NCBI RefSeq assembly: GCF_900102265.1
Contig: NZ_FNBH01000001.1
Location: 682,001-746,000 of the forward strand
Direction: 5' to 3'
DNA from: Epilithonimonas hungarica
GTDB lineage: Bacteria; Bacteroidota; Bacteroidia; Flavobacteriales; Weeksellaceae
Length of the DNA: 64,000 nucleotides
Part shown: in pieces, positions 43,644 to 52,410 of the stretch
Numbering within the stretch: the stretch's first letter is position 1
Layout: every line of letters begins with the position of its first letter
The notes under the pieces: generated by a model
Database searches by the model: none
What the model was told of the DNA's origin: nothing
The model's input: only the letters and a program-made list of their open reading frames with translations
Made by a program: the position numbers and the translations under genes

Positions 43644-44378
43644 ATGAGTATAGAAGCTGTTAGAAAATGGTATCCAAAGGCATTAACGTCTATTGATACC
43701 GTAAATCGTCTTTTAGATACAATCGAAAAACATTTAAGCCTTGAACCACATCAGCTCATGCATGCAGATAGTATGTGTTGCGATGATGTGAATGCCATAC
43801 AATATCCGCCAAGGGCATATGAAATGTTAGGACCATTCCATTTGGGAGGTTTGGATGGATACCCATTTGCCGGCATTACCGGGATGAATGCCTTTGCTCA
43901 TCATGTTCCGGAGGACGGAGCGGTGATCATATTTTATGCACCACATATCGGAATTACCAAAGATGGGACTATTGGAGAGATAAGCAGAATAGGTCAATCT
44001 GATAATTCTGCATGTTGTGGCGCTGCAAAAGGTGCATTGGGAAAACTGGCAAATGATAAAATTATCGAAGGTAATATAACCTCTCTTGATTTCCAGATGA
44101 ATACTATAGAGCAGATTTTCCTTCATCAGAAAAATCGCATCATGACTGCTGAAAACCAAATATTTGAAGCTACAGAGGTAATGTATGAAGCTATAGATGA
44201 TAGGATAGAGGTTCTGGTACAGGAAACAAATTACCCCTGTAAATATGTGATTCTGGTAGGGGCTATTTTTATCAATGGTGATAAAGATATGGGATCTTTC
44301 TGCCAGTATAAGAAATTCGAATATATAGATCTGGAGACAAAGGAGAGGAGAAGTCTTATGGATGAATATTATCAGTAA
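43644..44378 (+). CDS. LCIB/LCIC-like (theta-type) carbonic anhydrase domain protein
   Basis: The 244-residue protein resembles the limiting-CO2-inducible LCIB/LCIC family. Residues read: MHADSMCCDDVN at 39-50 (Cys46, Asp48), FHLGGLDGYPFAGITG at 65-80, AFAHHVPEDGAVIIFYAPHIGI at 83-104 (His101) and SACCGAAKGAL at 122-132 (Cys125). The spacing Cys46-His101-Cys125 (55 and 24 residues) agrees with the zinc ligands of algal LCIC as I remember them (Cys162, His217, Cys241). Such enzymes interconvert CO2 and bicarbonate in algae and some bacteria. The gene lies 19 bases after bestrophin and is followed by a strong terminator. No signal peptide is present, so it is cytosolic. Activity is not proven. 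Confidence 0.7.
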   Translation: MSIEAVRKWYPKALTSIDTVNRLLDTIEKHLSLEPHQLMHADSMCCDDVNAIQYPPRAYEMLGPFHLGGLDGYPFAGITGMNAFAHHVPEDGAVIIFYAPHIGITKDGTIGEISRIGQSDNSACCGAAKGALGKLANDKIIEGNITSLDFQMNTIEQIFLHQKNRIMTAENQIFEATEVMYEAIDDRIEVLVQETNYPCKYVILVGAIFINGDKDMGSFCQYKKFEYIDLETKERRSLMDEYYQ

Positions 44379-44380
44379 AG

Positions 44381-44417
44381 AAAAATGGTTCAAATTATTG
44401 TTTGAACCATTTTTTTT
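44381..44417. terminator. Terminator ending the SDR-to-LCIB operon
   Basis: AAAAATGGTTCAAA (44381-44394) pairs with TTTGAACCATTTTT (44401-44414) and a T-run. It also serves the small minus-strand gene ending at 44416. Confidence 0.9.
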
Positions 44418-44634
44418 ATATTAATACGTTTTCATAGATTGGTATTTTTAAAAAGCATTCATAAAATGTTACCATCAAGGTGATATTGTTTTCAGAATAG
44501 ATCTCTAGCTTAGTAGTAGAAAGTAAGCTTGTTTTTCTGACATACATGTCTTCTTCATTCTTTCTAAAACCCTTGTTGTACAAAATCAGATCGGTTTCTT
44601 CTTTTGTTTTGCCAATAAGTTCTTTCAAGGTCAT
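44416..44634 (-). CDS. Small protein of unknown function
   Basis: From MTLKELIGKTKEETD (ATG complement at 44632-44634) the protein has 72 residues; an alternative start at 44670 adds 12. A longer frame reaching into the T9SS gene at 44759 is not credible, because a hairpin lies between (44690-44727). The sequence reads as helix (TLKELIGKTKEETDLILYNKG), turn and beta strands (LEIYSENNITLMVTFYECFLKIPIYENVLI). No family recognised. Start choice is uncertain. Confidence 0.5.
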   Translation of the reverse strand: MTLKELIGKTKEETDLILYNKGFRKNEEDMYVRKTSLLSTTKLEIYSENNITLMVTFYECFLKIPIYENVLI

Positions 44635-44689
44635 TTTGATATTGGATCTGTGTCTTTTTGATGTGTACATGTGGGATAGTTTTTTTAGT

Positions 44690-44727
44690 GAATAAAGACT
44701 GTCTATGAAACCATAAACAGCCTTTAT
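44690..44727 (-). terminator. Probable terminator of the HAF-repeat T9SS gene
   Basis: On the minus strand AATAAAGGCTGT pairs with ACAGTCTTTATT (one G-T pair, loop of about 14), and a short A/T tract follows. It lies after the stop at 44759 and before the small gene. Confidence 0.6.
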
Positions 44728-44758
44728 TCGAATTAAATAAAAATGAAGAAGGTTTTTT

Positions 44759-46726
44759 TTAGTCTTTGATAACCTTAAAGGATTGAACACTTTCATCAGA
44801 AAAGACAACTGAAATAATATAATTACCAGTTTTAAGTGTAGAAAGGTCTATATCTCCAGATCTATTATTCTTAAATGATATGTTATTCATGACTAGTTTA
44901 CCGTCCAAAGAATATATTGCTAATGATCTGATGTTTTTCTCGGATGAGATTTTCAATATATCTTTGGTAGGATTTGGATAATATCTAAGAGTAGATTTGT
45001 TGGATTCATCAGTAACCGCCATGGTGGCACAATTGAGATCGGAATAAGTGGCTTCCAGAACACCTAGGTCTTGCGGCAATGATCCGGATACTACTTCTGT
45101 GGTTCCGTTAGAAACGGTGTAAACAGGCGTGTTATCCCCAAATGTTCCCATAGATTCTATATAAAATGTGAGTGGGCCTTCTGCCAATGCAGTTTGTGTG
45201 TCATCGTATCCTGCGCCATATCCTCCTCCGGAAAGTACAACATCTCCAGCACTGTCTTTCAAGGACCAGCTCACTTCGTCCCCCATTCCTAAGAAGTCAA
45301 AAACGTGTACTGTCCATTGGCAACCAGGAATATCAGAACAACTAACGTATTTTGCTCTTGTATCAGAAGAGTAGGTGCAGTTGTCCGCAAGATTAAGCTG
45401 GAATCTAATAATTTGGTCAGTTGTGGCAGATATGGTCACAGAACCTGTACCATACTTAAGAACCTCTGTTCCGGTTTCATTGGCAATTGTTATAAAATCG
45501 GTATTTACAGAGCTTGTAAAAGTGTATTTTTTGCCTGCCGTCAACTGTACCAAAGAATATTCTCCGGTAAGTGCAGAAGAAGTAATGGTTTCTGTTGTTC
45601 CATTGCAGGATGGTGTATATAGAACCGAAGGATTGATTCCATTAGGACTGCTGAGACAACCTGGTGCATAAGGAAGTTCATCAAGATGTACGACCCAGCC
45701 TGCCGCAAACAATGTGGGAGCGGTATTGTCAAATCCACAAATGTATTTGCCATCAGGAGAGACGCCCATTCCTGTTCCTAATCTCCCATCGAATGTAGTG
45801 ATATTGACACCTTTTAGAGCTAAATAATCTTTTAGAAGTATCGGTTCGGTCATTCCTTCATGATATACGATAACATTACGGCTTCCAAGGCTTCCTTCGT
45901 AACCTATGGCTAGACCATTTTCTGAAATACTTGTAAAAATAGGGTTGCTTATAGTAGCCGTAGACCCGAAAGTTTTATAGGTATTTGTATTAATATTATA
46001 TATAAATGCCTTACCACCTATATATCCCACAATTTGCCCTGCATTGTTTATATCTGCTGCTTCGCCTTGGCCATATTCAGATGCGGATGTATCTATATCA
46101 ATATAATGCAATGTGCCGCTTGGATCAAAATAAGCAGGAACCCAATACGTACCCGCGTTAAAAAGATCTTCTCTGTCTACAAATCCGGAAACGTATCCTG
46201 CATCATTGATGCCCTGGCCTCTTCCATATTCCCAAAGATTATCCCCATCAGTAAGTTTTGTAAGCGTATTGGTTTCTGTATTATATATAAAAGGATAAGA
46301 TCCGGAAGCTCCTACAGAGATCTGGCCGGTTACATATTTGCTGTTTTCTGAAATGGCGGTTGCATTTCCAAACCAACTGTTTCCTGGTACATCTCCAGGA
46401 AAGTAACCGATGGCCGTCCATATGCCATTTTTCCTATAGGCAGCCTGGTCCAGGTTAGATCCGTCTGTAGCAGAATAGGGCATTTTACCAGCTACATCTC
46501 CCGTATTGTTCAGTCGATTGGTAGCAGAAGCACCAGTTTCTATTGAATTGCTGGTATTGGTTGCATAATCATAATAACCACCGGGATGAACGCCGATACC
46601 GTTATTATTGATATCGTACAAACGGGTTCCCCAACCATCAAGAACCCTCAGGCTAGTTTGAGCATTTGCACCACTTAGAAATAGGCAGGCAAAAAGCAAG
46701 TAAATTTTTTTCATAATATTTTTCAT
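44759..46726 (-). CDS. Secreted HAF-repeat protein with T9SS type A sorting domain
   Basis: This 655-residue protein has a signal peptide (cut after about residue 22, GANAQ). Residues 45-350 contain repeats of the HAF type: INDAGYVSGFV, INNAGQIVGYIGG and ISENGLAIGYEGS. These often form propeller-like extracellular domains. A Cys-rich beta segment follows (CNGTTETITSSALTG, CSDIPGCQWTVHVFDFLG), ending in a type A T9SS domain (YYPNPTKDILKIS ... GNYIISVVFSDE, terminal VIKD). The ATG at 46726 has a second possible start four codons in (MKKIYLLF). Surface or secreted; ligand unknown. Confidence 0.88.
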   Translation of the reverse strand: MKNIMKKIYLLFACLFLSGANAQTSLRVLDGWGTRLYDINNNGIGVHPGGYYDYATNTSNSIETGASATNRLNNTGDVAGKMPYSATDGSNLDQAAYRKNGIWTAIGYFPGDVPGNSWFGNATAISENSKYVTGQISVGASGSYPFIYNTETNTLTKLTDGDNLWEYGRGQGINDAGYVSGFVDREDLFNAGTYWVPAYFDPSGTLHYIDIDTSASEYGQGEAADINNAGQIVGYIGGKAFIYNINTNTYKTFGSTATISNPIFTSISENGLAIGYEGSLGSRNVIVYHEGMTEPILLKDYLALKGVNITTFDGRLGTGMGVSPDGKYICGFDNTAPTLFAAGWVVHLDELPYAPGCLSSPNGINPSVLYTPSCNGTTETITSSALTGEYSLVQLTAGKKYTFTSSVNTDFITIANETGTEVLKYGTGSVTISATTDQIIRFQLNLADNCTYSSDTRAKYVSCSDIPGCQWTVHVFDFLGMGDEVSWSLKDSAGDVVLSGGGYGAGYDDTQTALAEGPLTFYIESMGTFGDNTPVYTVSNGTTEVVSGSLPQDLGVLEATYSDLNCATMAVTDESNKSTLRYYPNPTKDILKISSEKNIRSLAIYSLDGKLVMNNISFKNNRSGDIDLSTLKTGNYIISVVFSDESVQSFKVIKD

Positions 46727-46826
46727 AATAAAAGTTTAATACTCTATCAAAATTGCGGTATTTGGACTGTTTACAAAATCATATCATGCAAGGAATTCCG
46801 AAATTATCTTTCAAGAATAATGAAAC

Positions 46827-48437
46827 TTATAACTCTGTTTCTTCGGAGTCATTTTTTAATTGAGAGATGAAATAAGATGGGGTTACGCCTGTCTCTTTTT
46901 TAAACACTACGGCAAAAACCTCTCTTGAGGCGAATCCACAGTCTTCTGCCAAAAAGCTGATCTTATATTCCCTATACACAGGATTATTGTAAAGCATTTC
47001 TGTGATGTACTGGATCCTTAGTCCGTTGATGTAATTGTTAAAATTCTTTCCCCTGTATTCTTTTATGATATCAGAAAGATATCGTGTGTTGGTATTGAGG
47101 TAATTAGCCACATAAACACGACTGACTTCTTTTTTGAGAAATTTTTTAGAGCTTTCAAATTTTGCTAATTTTTCCAACAGATTTTTTGTCGTGGCATCTG
47201 TGATTGCAATTCCCTTATCGTGGATAGGATCTTGGGGCTTTGATTTGTTTGTTCCTTCTACCTTGATCTCATTTATGATCGCCCTATATTTTTTATGAAG
47301 AATACTTTTATTCTTTTTCCATAAAAATAATCCTCCCAATATCGTAATAAGAGCCATTGCACATGAGAATAGAATGATTTTTTGAATGTCACTATTGTAA
47401 TCTTTCTCTCTTTTTATATTCGTTTTTTTGATGAGATTGTTGCTCCCCTGACTTTTGAAATGAGTAATACTGTCACTGATGTTAGTGTATAGGGCCATAT
47501 ACTTTATTAAAGAATCTTTACGATTTAAGCCCTCATAAGAATTAGTTAGCACCATGTAGGCTATCATTCTATCATTTGGGGACCTTTGTTTTTTTTCTAG
47601 TTTTAGAACTTCATAGGCGTAATCTGTAGCGTTACTGTATTTTTCTTGTTCTACATAAAATCTACCCAATGCATTTAGAATTGGTATTTTATTGATTTTG
47701 ATTTTTGTGAATTTTCTATTATTGATAATACTTAGAGATTTTTTGAGATACTGCTCTGCAAGGTCTAACCGTTGTGGTTTATGGACACCGGCATAGAACA
47801 TTCCTATATCCATGTTGAGATAGGATATCATATCGTATTTTTTATCTGGATGTATATTGTTCATTCTTTCGTCTATTTGTTCAGCTTCCCACAAACTTTT
47901 TTTAAGGTACGTCAAGATGGTATCCTGGGGTGCTTTGACTGGAGCATAATAACAACTTACCAGACTTTCATATACAGATGACATGTGATAATGCTGCTTG
48001 TCTTTTTCAGGATATTTTTTTATTGTTTCTATGGCTTTCTGAAACTCTTTATAGCTCTCATCAAAATGGTTTAGATAGGAAAATGATATACCTCTTTGTA
48101 TGTAAGCGCCTGCAAGATATTCTTTGTCAGTAGGTTCTGTTGCTATTTTTTCTGTCTCGTAGCTGTACTCTATGGTTTTTTCGTCTTCTCCTTTTTCATG
48201 GAAAATACGCATCAGAAATCCATTGCTTCGTAAGATGCCCTTTTTATAATCTATTGTTTGAGAGGCGTTACGTGCTTTTAAGAAAAGTTTTAATGATTTA
48301 TCGGAGTTTTCCAAATAGATTTTTTCAGCGGACTCCAAGGTGGCATCTATCGTTTTTTGTGATGTCAGTTTTTCATTGTTTTGGGTGTGATAAAATCCGA
48401 AAATCAAACAAGAAAATATAAGAATAATTTTTTTCAT
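46827..48437 (-). CDS. Membrane-anchored TPR and AraC-type DNA-binding regulator
   Basis: This 536-residue protein has a signal-like start (MKKIILIFSCLIFGFYHTQ). Tetratricopeptide repeats occupy about 40-330, with patterns such as AYIQRGISFSYLNHFDESYKEF. A transmembrane helix at about 350-370 follows, then a linker and a C-terminal AraC DNA-binding domain at about 425-525 (VSRVYVANYLNTNTRYLSDIIKEYRG and LAEDCGFASREVFAVVFKKETG). This layout is a Bacteroidetes one-component receptor in which extracytoplasmic TPRs sense a signal and the cytoplasmic helix-turn-helix acts on DNA. Its target is not identified; the T9SS gene at 44759 is downstream on the same strand after 100 bases. Confidence 0.88.
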   Translation of the reverse strand: MKKIILIFSCLIFGFYHTQNNEKLTSQKTIDATLESAEKIYLENSDKSLKLFLKARNASQTIDYKKGILRSNGFLMRIFHEKGEDEKTIEYSYETEKIATEPTDKEYLAGAYIQRGISFSYLNHFDESYKEFQKAIETIKKYPEKDKQHYHMSSVYESLVSCYYAPVKAPQDTILTYLKKSLWEAEQIDERMNNIHPDKKYDMISYLNMDIGMFYAGVHKPQRLDLAEQYLKKSLSIINNRKFTKIKINKIPILNALGRFYVEQEKYSNATDYAYEVLKLEKKQRSPNDRMIAYMVLTNSYEGLNRKDSLIKYMALYTNISDSITHFKSQGSNNLIKKTNIKREKDYNSDIQKIILFSCAMALITILGGLFLWKKNKSILHKKYRAIINEIKVEGTNKSKPQDPIHDKGIAITDATTKNLLEKLAKFESSKKFLKKEVSRVYVANYLNTNTRYLSDIIKEYRGKNFNNYINGLRIQYITEMLYNNPVYREYKISFLAEDCGFASREVFAVVFKKETGVTPSYFISQLKNDSEETEL

Positions 48438-49161
48438 AATTGCACGGTATTTAAGGGCGCAAATAAACTGCTAAATTTAAAAACTGGTATATGACTTGTT
48501 GTAAGGTTTTCCTAATTTATCTTGTGTTTATTGTTGTATAATTGCCTGGTTTTTAATTAGATTTGATTCTTTTTTATATAATTGTGCTTTTTTAAGAAAA
48601 TCACAATTATTGATATATTTTGTAACTTCTTTTTGCTGAAATAAAAACAATTTAAAAATATAAATTTATATATCCTGTTTGATTTTATATGTGATTCTAA
48701 TAATATAAAATTTTATGATTGAAATTTTGATATTTATATAGCAAATGTATTTCGAATATATTATTTAAATGTTTTTTTTATCCATTTTTTTGTTAAAAAA
48801 GAGCAAGGTATTACTTATAGTTGTCTTACAATGTTTTTAGAGTCAATAATAGATTATATTTTTCCTTCGCCGACTCTTATAAATATGTATATGTTTTAAC
48901 AGATATTTAGACTGGATTAGATAATATTTTTGTTAGTAAAAAAGATTTGGCTCTACTTTTTTTTGGCAGCATGCTAAAGACAAATACTTAAATCTTAAAA
49001 ATGAATCAATTGCCATTATTAATAGTGTTTTCCAACTGTTTTTTTAGAAGATATATTCCGAATATCTAACTCCAAATTCTTTTTATATATCATAGTATCA
49101 TGTAATTTTGCTGAAAATTATTAAGTCCAATTATAATAGGTCTTTAAAATTTTTCACACAA
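48438..49161. other. AT-rich gene-free region of about 720 bases
   Basis: No gene was recognised. A TAATTTTG box at 49103-49110 fits the -7 consensus, 52 bases before the next ATG, without a TTTG at the right distance upstream. A 22-codon frame from 49001 is not credible as a gene. The stretch is strikingly A/T-rich, with many short T-runs. Confidence 0.5.
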
Positions 49162-49770
49162 ATGATGGATATAAAAGCAATCACTGAGGTATTATATGTC
49201 TTCCAGAAGAAGATAACCTTTGTGATTGTTTTTTTTGTATCGGCAACATTGCTATTCGCCGCTGATCCGGAGAGATATGTACAGGATGGTGAGGTCTCAC
49301 AAGGCTCTGAAAAAGATACGATTGATGATCTTAATGTTTCCAAGGTAAAAATATTTGTAGCCAAAGGAGCAACTATTATCAATGTCGACAGCATTAAAGG
49401 TAATTTGAGCATTACCTACGAAAAGACGCTTGAAAGTAAAACGAAAAATAAGATTGCTAAAAAAAGTTTTCGGCTAGAAGCTAAAAAAATAACCCAGGAA
49501 TATGTAAAGGTTCCAGCTAAGCAAGTTAAAGTAAAAATATCCGCAAGTATTCCCCATTCTTTGTTGGCTCTTTCTCTTTACATTGGAAATAATTTTGTGA
49601 TTCCATCTTCACAAACACAAATAAAAGCTGTTTGTTATGACGGGAATTATAAAAATACATTTTTTACAATACCAAAAGCGATTACAATAAACTTTGATTT
49701 TGTAAATGCTTTTGTGATAGAATACCATTCTGGTTATTTCTTTTCAAGACCTCCTCCGTCAATATCCTGA
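49162..49770 (+). CDS. Exported protein of unknown function heading the surface-protein block
   Basis: From the tandem ATG at 49162 the protein has 202 residues. A basic stretch is followed by a hydrophobic segment and a probable signal-peptidase site (VSATLLFAADPE). The mature part has a beta-strand pattern (KIFVAKGATIINVDS, LSITYEKTLESKTKNK) with many Lys residues (KVPAKQVKVKISASI) and ends RPPPSIS. The annotated-looking TTG start at 49108 would place the hydrophobic segment too far in. A 7-bp hairpin (TTGGTCT/AGACCAA, 49797-49817) lies between it and the next gene. No family recognised. Confidence 0.6.
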   Translation: MMDIKAITEVLYVFQKKITFVIVFFVSATLLFAADPERYVQDGEVSQGSEKDTIDDLNVSKVKIFVAKGATIINVDSIKGNLSITYEKTLESKTKNKIAKKSFRLEAKKITQEYVKVPAKQVKVKISASIPHSLLALSLYIGNNFVIPSSQTQIKAVCYDGNYKNTFFTIPKAITINFDFVNAFVIEYHSGYFFSRPPPSIS

Positions 49771-49884
49771 ATTTTTTAACGAACATTTTCTTCTAGTTGG
49801 TCTTAAGTCCAGACCAATCAGGGATTCTTATACCCATTAATTCAGATATTCTGCAAAGTCGGAATACATAAAAATAAATTCACA

Positions 49885-51444
49885 ATGAAAAAAAATATAA
49901 TTCTTTTAGGAGCTATCGCTATTAGTTCCCTTGCATTTTCACAGGTAGGAATCAATACAGAGACTCCTCAAGCTACACTTGATGTTGCCATAAAAACAAC
50001 AGGGGTCAGCCTTCCGGAAGGTATCATTGCTCCAAGATTGACCGGAGACGAGATCAAATCAAGAGATACATTATACGATACCCCACAAAAAGGAGCTATT
50101 GTGTACGCAACAGCACCCGTAGGAACAGCATCTACAAAAACGGCTAATATAACAGCAGAGGGCTATTATTATTTTGATGGGAGTGTTTGGACAAAGTTTG
50201 GTAGTGGAACCGGTGCTTCTACACCAGAACCTTGGAATGTACAAGGTACAACAATCCAAGCCACCGGTAACAGCCAAAACATCTATCAGCAAGGGAAAGT
50301 AGCTGTAGGTTTTACAGATGCTGATGGTGTTTCAACAAAACAACTGGAAGTAAAAGGAGATTTTAAATCAGAATACAGTAATGGAGGTCTTTTCAGTGGT
50401 ATAGAGACCAATTCTGATGGGTCAACAGGTGGACAACCTGGAAGTAACATATATATGAGGAACGCTGAAAACGTTGCCGATGCTACAACAACCGGCTCAG
50501 TTGGGGTATATGGTTCAGGACAACCTTATATGTTCAGTTCTGCCAAATTCTCTGATAATACCATCTCAAATGGTCAATTACAGTCTGTTTCTTTTCCCAA
50601 TCTTGGGAGTGCTGTATTAATGAATGTAACAAACGGACAAGCCAATACAGAGACAAAAATAGAAGTAAACGGTATGGGAGCTGCAGGAAGAGTTCTTCTT
50701 TCAGATGCTGTAAACAGTAGCTTCAAATCTGAAGTATCTATATTCAGAACAGGAGGTGTACAATTTAGTTTTAATGATGCGAGCAATACTTATGAGGGAA
50801 GTTATAGATTTCCAAGAAACTCACCAAATACCAATCAAGTATTGGCACGTGTAGGCACTGCACCAGGTGGTACTCCTCAACTAGGTTGGGCAGATGCTTC
50901 AACACTTGCGCCGGAACCATGGAGAATTCAGGGAACAACCAATGCTGCAACAGCCAATACTCAAAATATCTACCAGGCTGGTAATGTTTCCATAGGTTCG
51001 CAAACGCCTATTGCACCCTTTACTTCTAATTCAGTTACGGTCACTCCAAAATTATCAGTAACAGGTGATGTGGCTTCTACAGGAGCTTTCTATACCACAA
51101 CAGGTAAATATGCCGATTATGTTTTTGAAGATTACTTTGATGGAGCATCTAAAATTGATGAGACATACAAATTCAAATCATTAGAGGAAACAGCAGCATA
51201 TATCAAAGCAAACAAACACTTGCCGGGAGTAACTTCTATCAGAGATATTCTGAAAACAGACAATGGCTACACAGTTAACTTGTCCGAGCTGTCCATCCAG
51301 CAATTGGAAAAGATAGAAGAATTATATCTGCATACCATAGAGCAGCAGCAGGAGATCACTAAGCAAAAAACTGAGATCAATGACCTGATATCCCGTCTCG
51401 AAAAGCTGGAGCAGCTTCTTATAAAAGAAAAAAATAACAAGTAA
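49885..51444 (+). CDS. Secreted fibre-like protein with C-terminal coiled coil
   Basis: This 519-residue protein has a signal peptide (ISSLAFSQ) followed by VGINTETPQATLDV, the start typical of many Bacteroidetes fibre and tail-spike-like proteins. The middle has two related segments (EPWNVQGTTIQATGNSQNIYQQGKVAVG and EPWRIQGTTNAATANTQNIYQAGNVSIG). The end (VFEDYFDG, YKFKSLEETAAYIKANKHLPGV, LSELSIQQLEKIEELYLHTI) is the pattern often seen next to intramolecular-chaperone-type tails. The last 50 residues are a heptad-like coiled coil, suggesting trimerisation. No T9SS domain is visible. The next three genes follow at gaps of 11-18 bases. Confidence 0.8.
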   Translation: MKKNIILLGAIAISSLAFSQVGINTETPQATLDVAIKTTGVSLPEGIIAPRLTGDEIKSRDTLYDTPQKGAIVYATAPVGTASTKTANITAEGYYYFDGSVWTKFGSGTGASTPEPWNVQGTTIQATGNSQNIYQQGKVAVGFTDADGVSTKQLEVKGDFKSEYSNGGLFSGIETNSDGSTGGQPGSNIYMRNAENVADATTTGSVGVYGSGQPYMFSSAKFSDNTISNGQLQSVSFPNLGSAVLMNVTNGQANTETKIEVNGMGAAGRVLLSDAVNSSFKSEVSIFRTGGVQFSFNDASNTYEGSYRFPRNSPNTNQVLARVGTAPGGTPQLGWADASTLAPEPWRIQGTTNAATANTQNIYQAGNVSIGSQTPIAPFTSNSVTVTPKLSVTGDVASTGAFYTTTGKYADYVFEDYFDGASKIDETYKFKSLEETAAYIKANKHLPGVTSIRDILKTDNGYTVNLSELSIQQLEKIEELYLHTIEQQQEITKQKTEINDLISRLEKLEQLLIKEKNNK

Positions 51445-51462
51445 TCCAAATTCCTTTAAAAA

Positions 51463-52398
51463 ATGAAAAATAGACATAAAGGAATCAACATAATATTGGC
51501 AATGTCAATATGGTGTTGCTCAATCGGTTTGATCTCTGCTCAGGCGGGGCAAACCGGTGTTGGCACCAGAAACCCAAAAGGGGCTCTGCACATAGACGGA
51601 GCAAAGGATAATGATACTACTGCACCCACTGCGCCTACAACAACACAGGCCGCGAATGATGTGATTGTAGATAAAACAACTGGCTTTGTCGGCGTGGGCG
51701 TCTTAACCCCTGCAGTACCCCTCGATATGAGGTCTACTGTAAATACTGATAATGCTTTGGGCCTTGGGACTACCACAATGACAGCCGCAGCCGCAGGCGC
51801 AGGTGCGGTGCGATATGATGAAGTAAATGCACCTGTAGGAGCAAAAATTGAGTACTCAGATGGTTCGGTATGGAACAAATTGTATGTGGCCCCCAAAAAA
51901 GTGGTTGTAGTAGCCCGTCAGGTTTCAGGACAAAATATAGGAAATACTGCCGCTGATATCGTTAATTGGACCTTAGATTCTCAGGCAAATAATATTGGCT
52001 TTGCTCCTGCAACGGGTGTGTTTACAGCTCCACGTGATGGAAAGTACACTTTCTTGTTCACTTTTAACCTTGCAGCCACTATGATTGATGATGGTACTCG
52101 GGTTGAATCTCAGTTTTATAGAACTTCAGGAACACCTGCCGTTTTGGCGAGAGTATATAAAACTTTTGGTCACTCAATGAATAATGAAACTGAGGATGGT
52201 CCTTCAGGTTTTAGAATGAAGGATACACAGGCGGGTGGTTCAAGTGTAGCGACATTTACTCTAGCTCAGGGTGCTACAGTTACAGTAAGGATGCTTCATA
52301 ATCTTACAGGGGGAAATATACCGCTAAGAGTGCCAAATAATTCCCTTCCCGATAATCCGGATGCAGGATTTAATAGTTTAACAATTATAGAACATTAA
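51463..52398 (+). CDS. Secreted C1q-like domain protein, copy 1
   Basis: This 311-residue protein has a signal peptide (GLISAQ). It repeats the N-terminal pattern GVGTRNPKGALHIDGAKDND, QAANDVIVDKTTGFVGVGVLTPAVPLDMRS and YSDGSVWNKLY seen in the next two genes. Residues 145-310 read as a jelly-roll of the C1q/TNF type: FAPATGVFTAPRDGKYTFLF, a middle strand with VESQFYRTSG and a hydrophobic last strand SLTIIEH. Three adjacent copies suggest subunits of one structure. Function unknown. Confidence 0.75.
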   Translation: MKNRHKGINIILAMSIWCCSIGLISAQAGQTGVGTRNPKGALHIDGAKDNDTTAPTAPTTTQAANDVIVDKTTGFVGVGVLTPAVPLDMRSTVNTDNALGLGTTTMTAAAAGAGAVRYDEVNAPVGAKIEYSDGSVWNKLYVAPKKVVVVARQVSGQNIGNTAADIVNWTLDSQANNIGFAPATGVFTAPRDGKYTFLFTFNLAATMIDDGTRVESQFYRTSGTPAVLARVYKTFGHSMNNETEDGPSGFRMKDTQAGGSSVATFTLAQGATVTVRMLHNLTGGNIPLRVPNNSLPDNPDAGFNSLTIIEH

Positions 52399-52410
52399 AT
52401 AATACAGATT

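Noticed and set aside
44635-44808. N-terminal extension of the small minus-strand gene into the T9SS gene end
   Set aside because: The extension overlaps the neighbour's coding end and a hairpin lies at 44690-44727; the composition there is not protein-like. I used the start at 44634.
49001-49069. 22-codon frame in the AT-rich region
   Set aside because: Too short and in very AT-rich DNA with no supporting signal.
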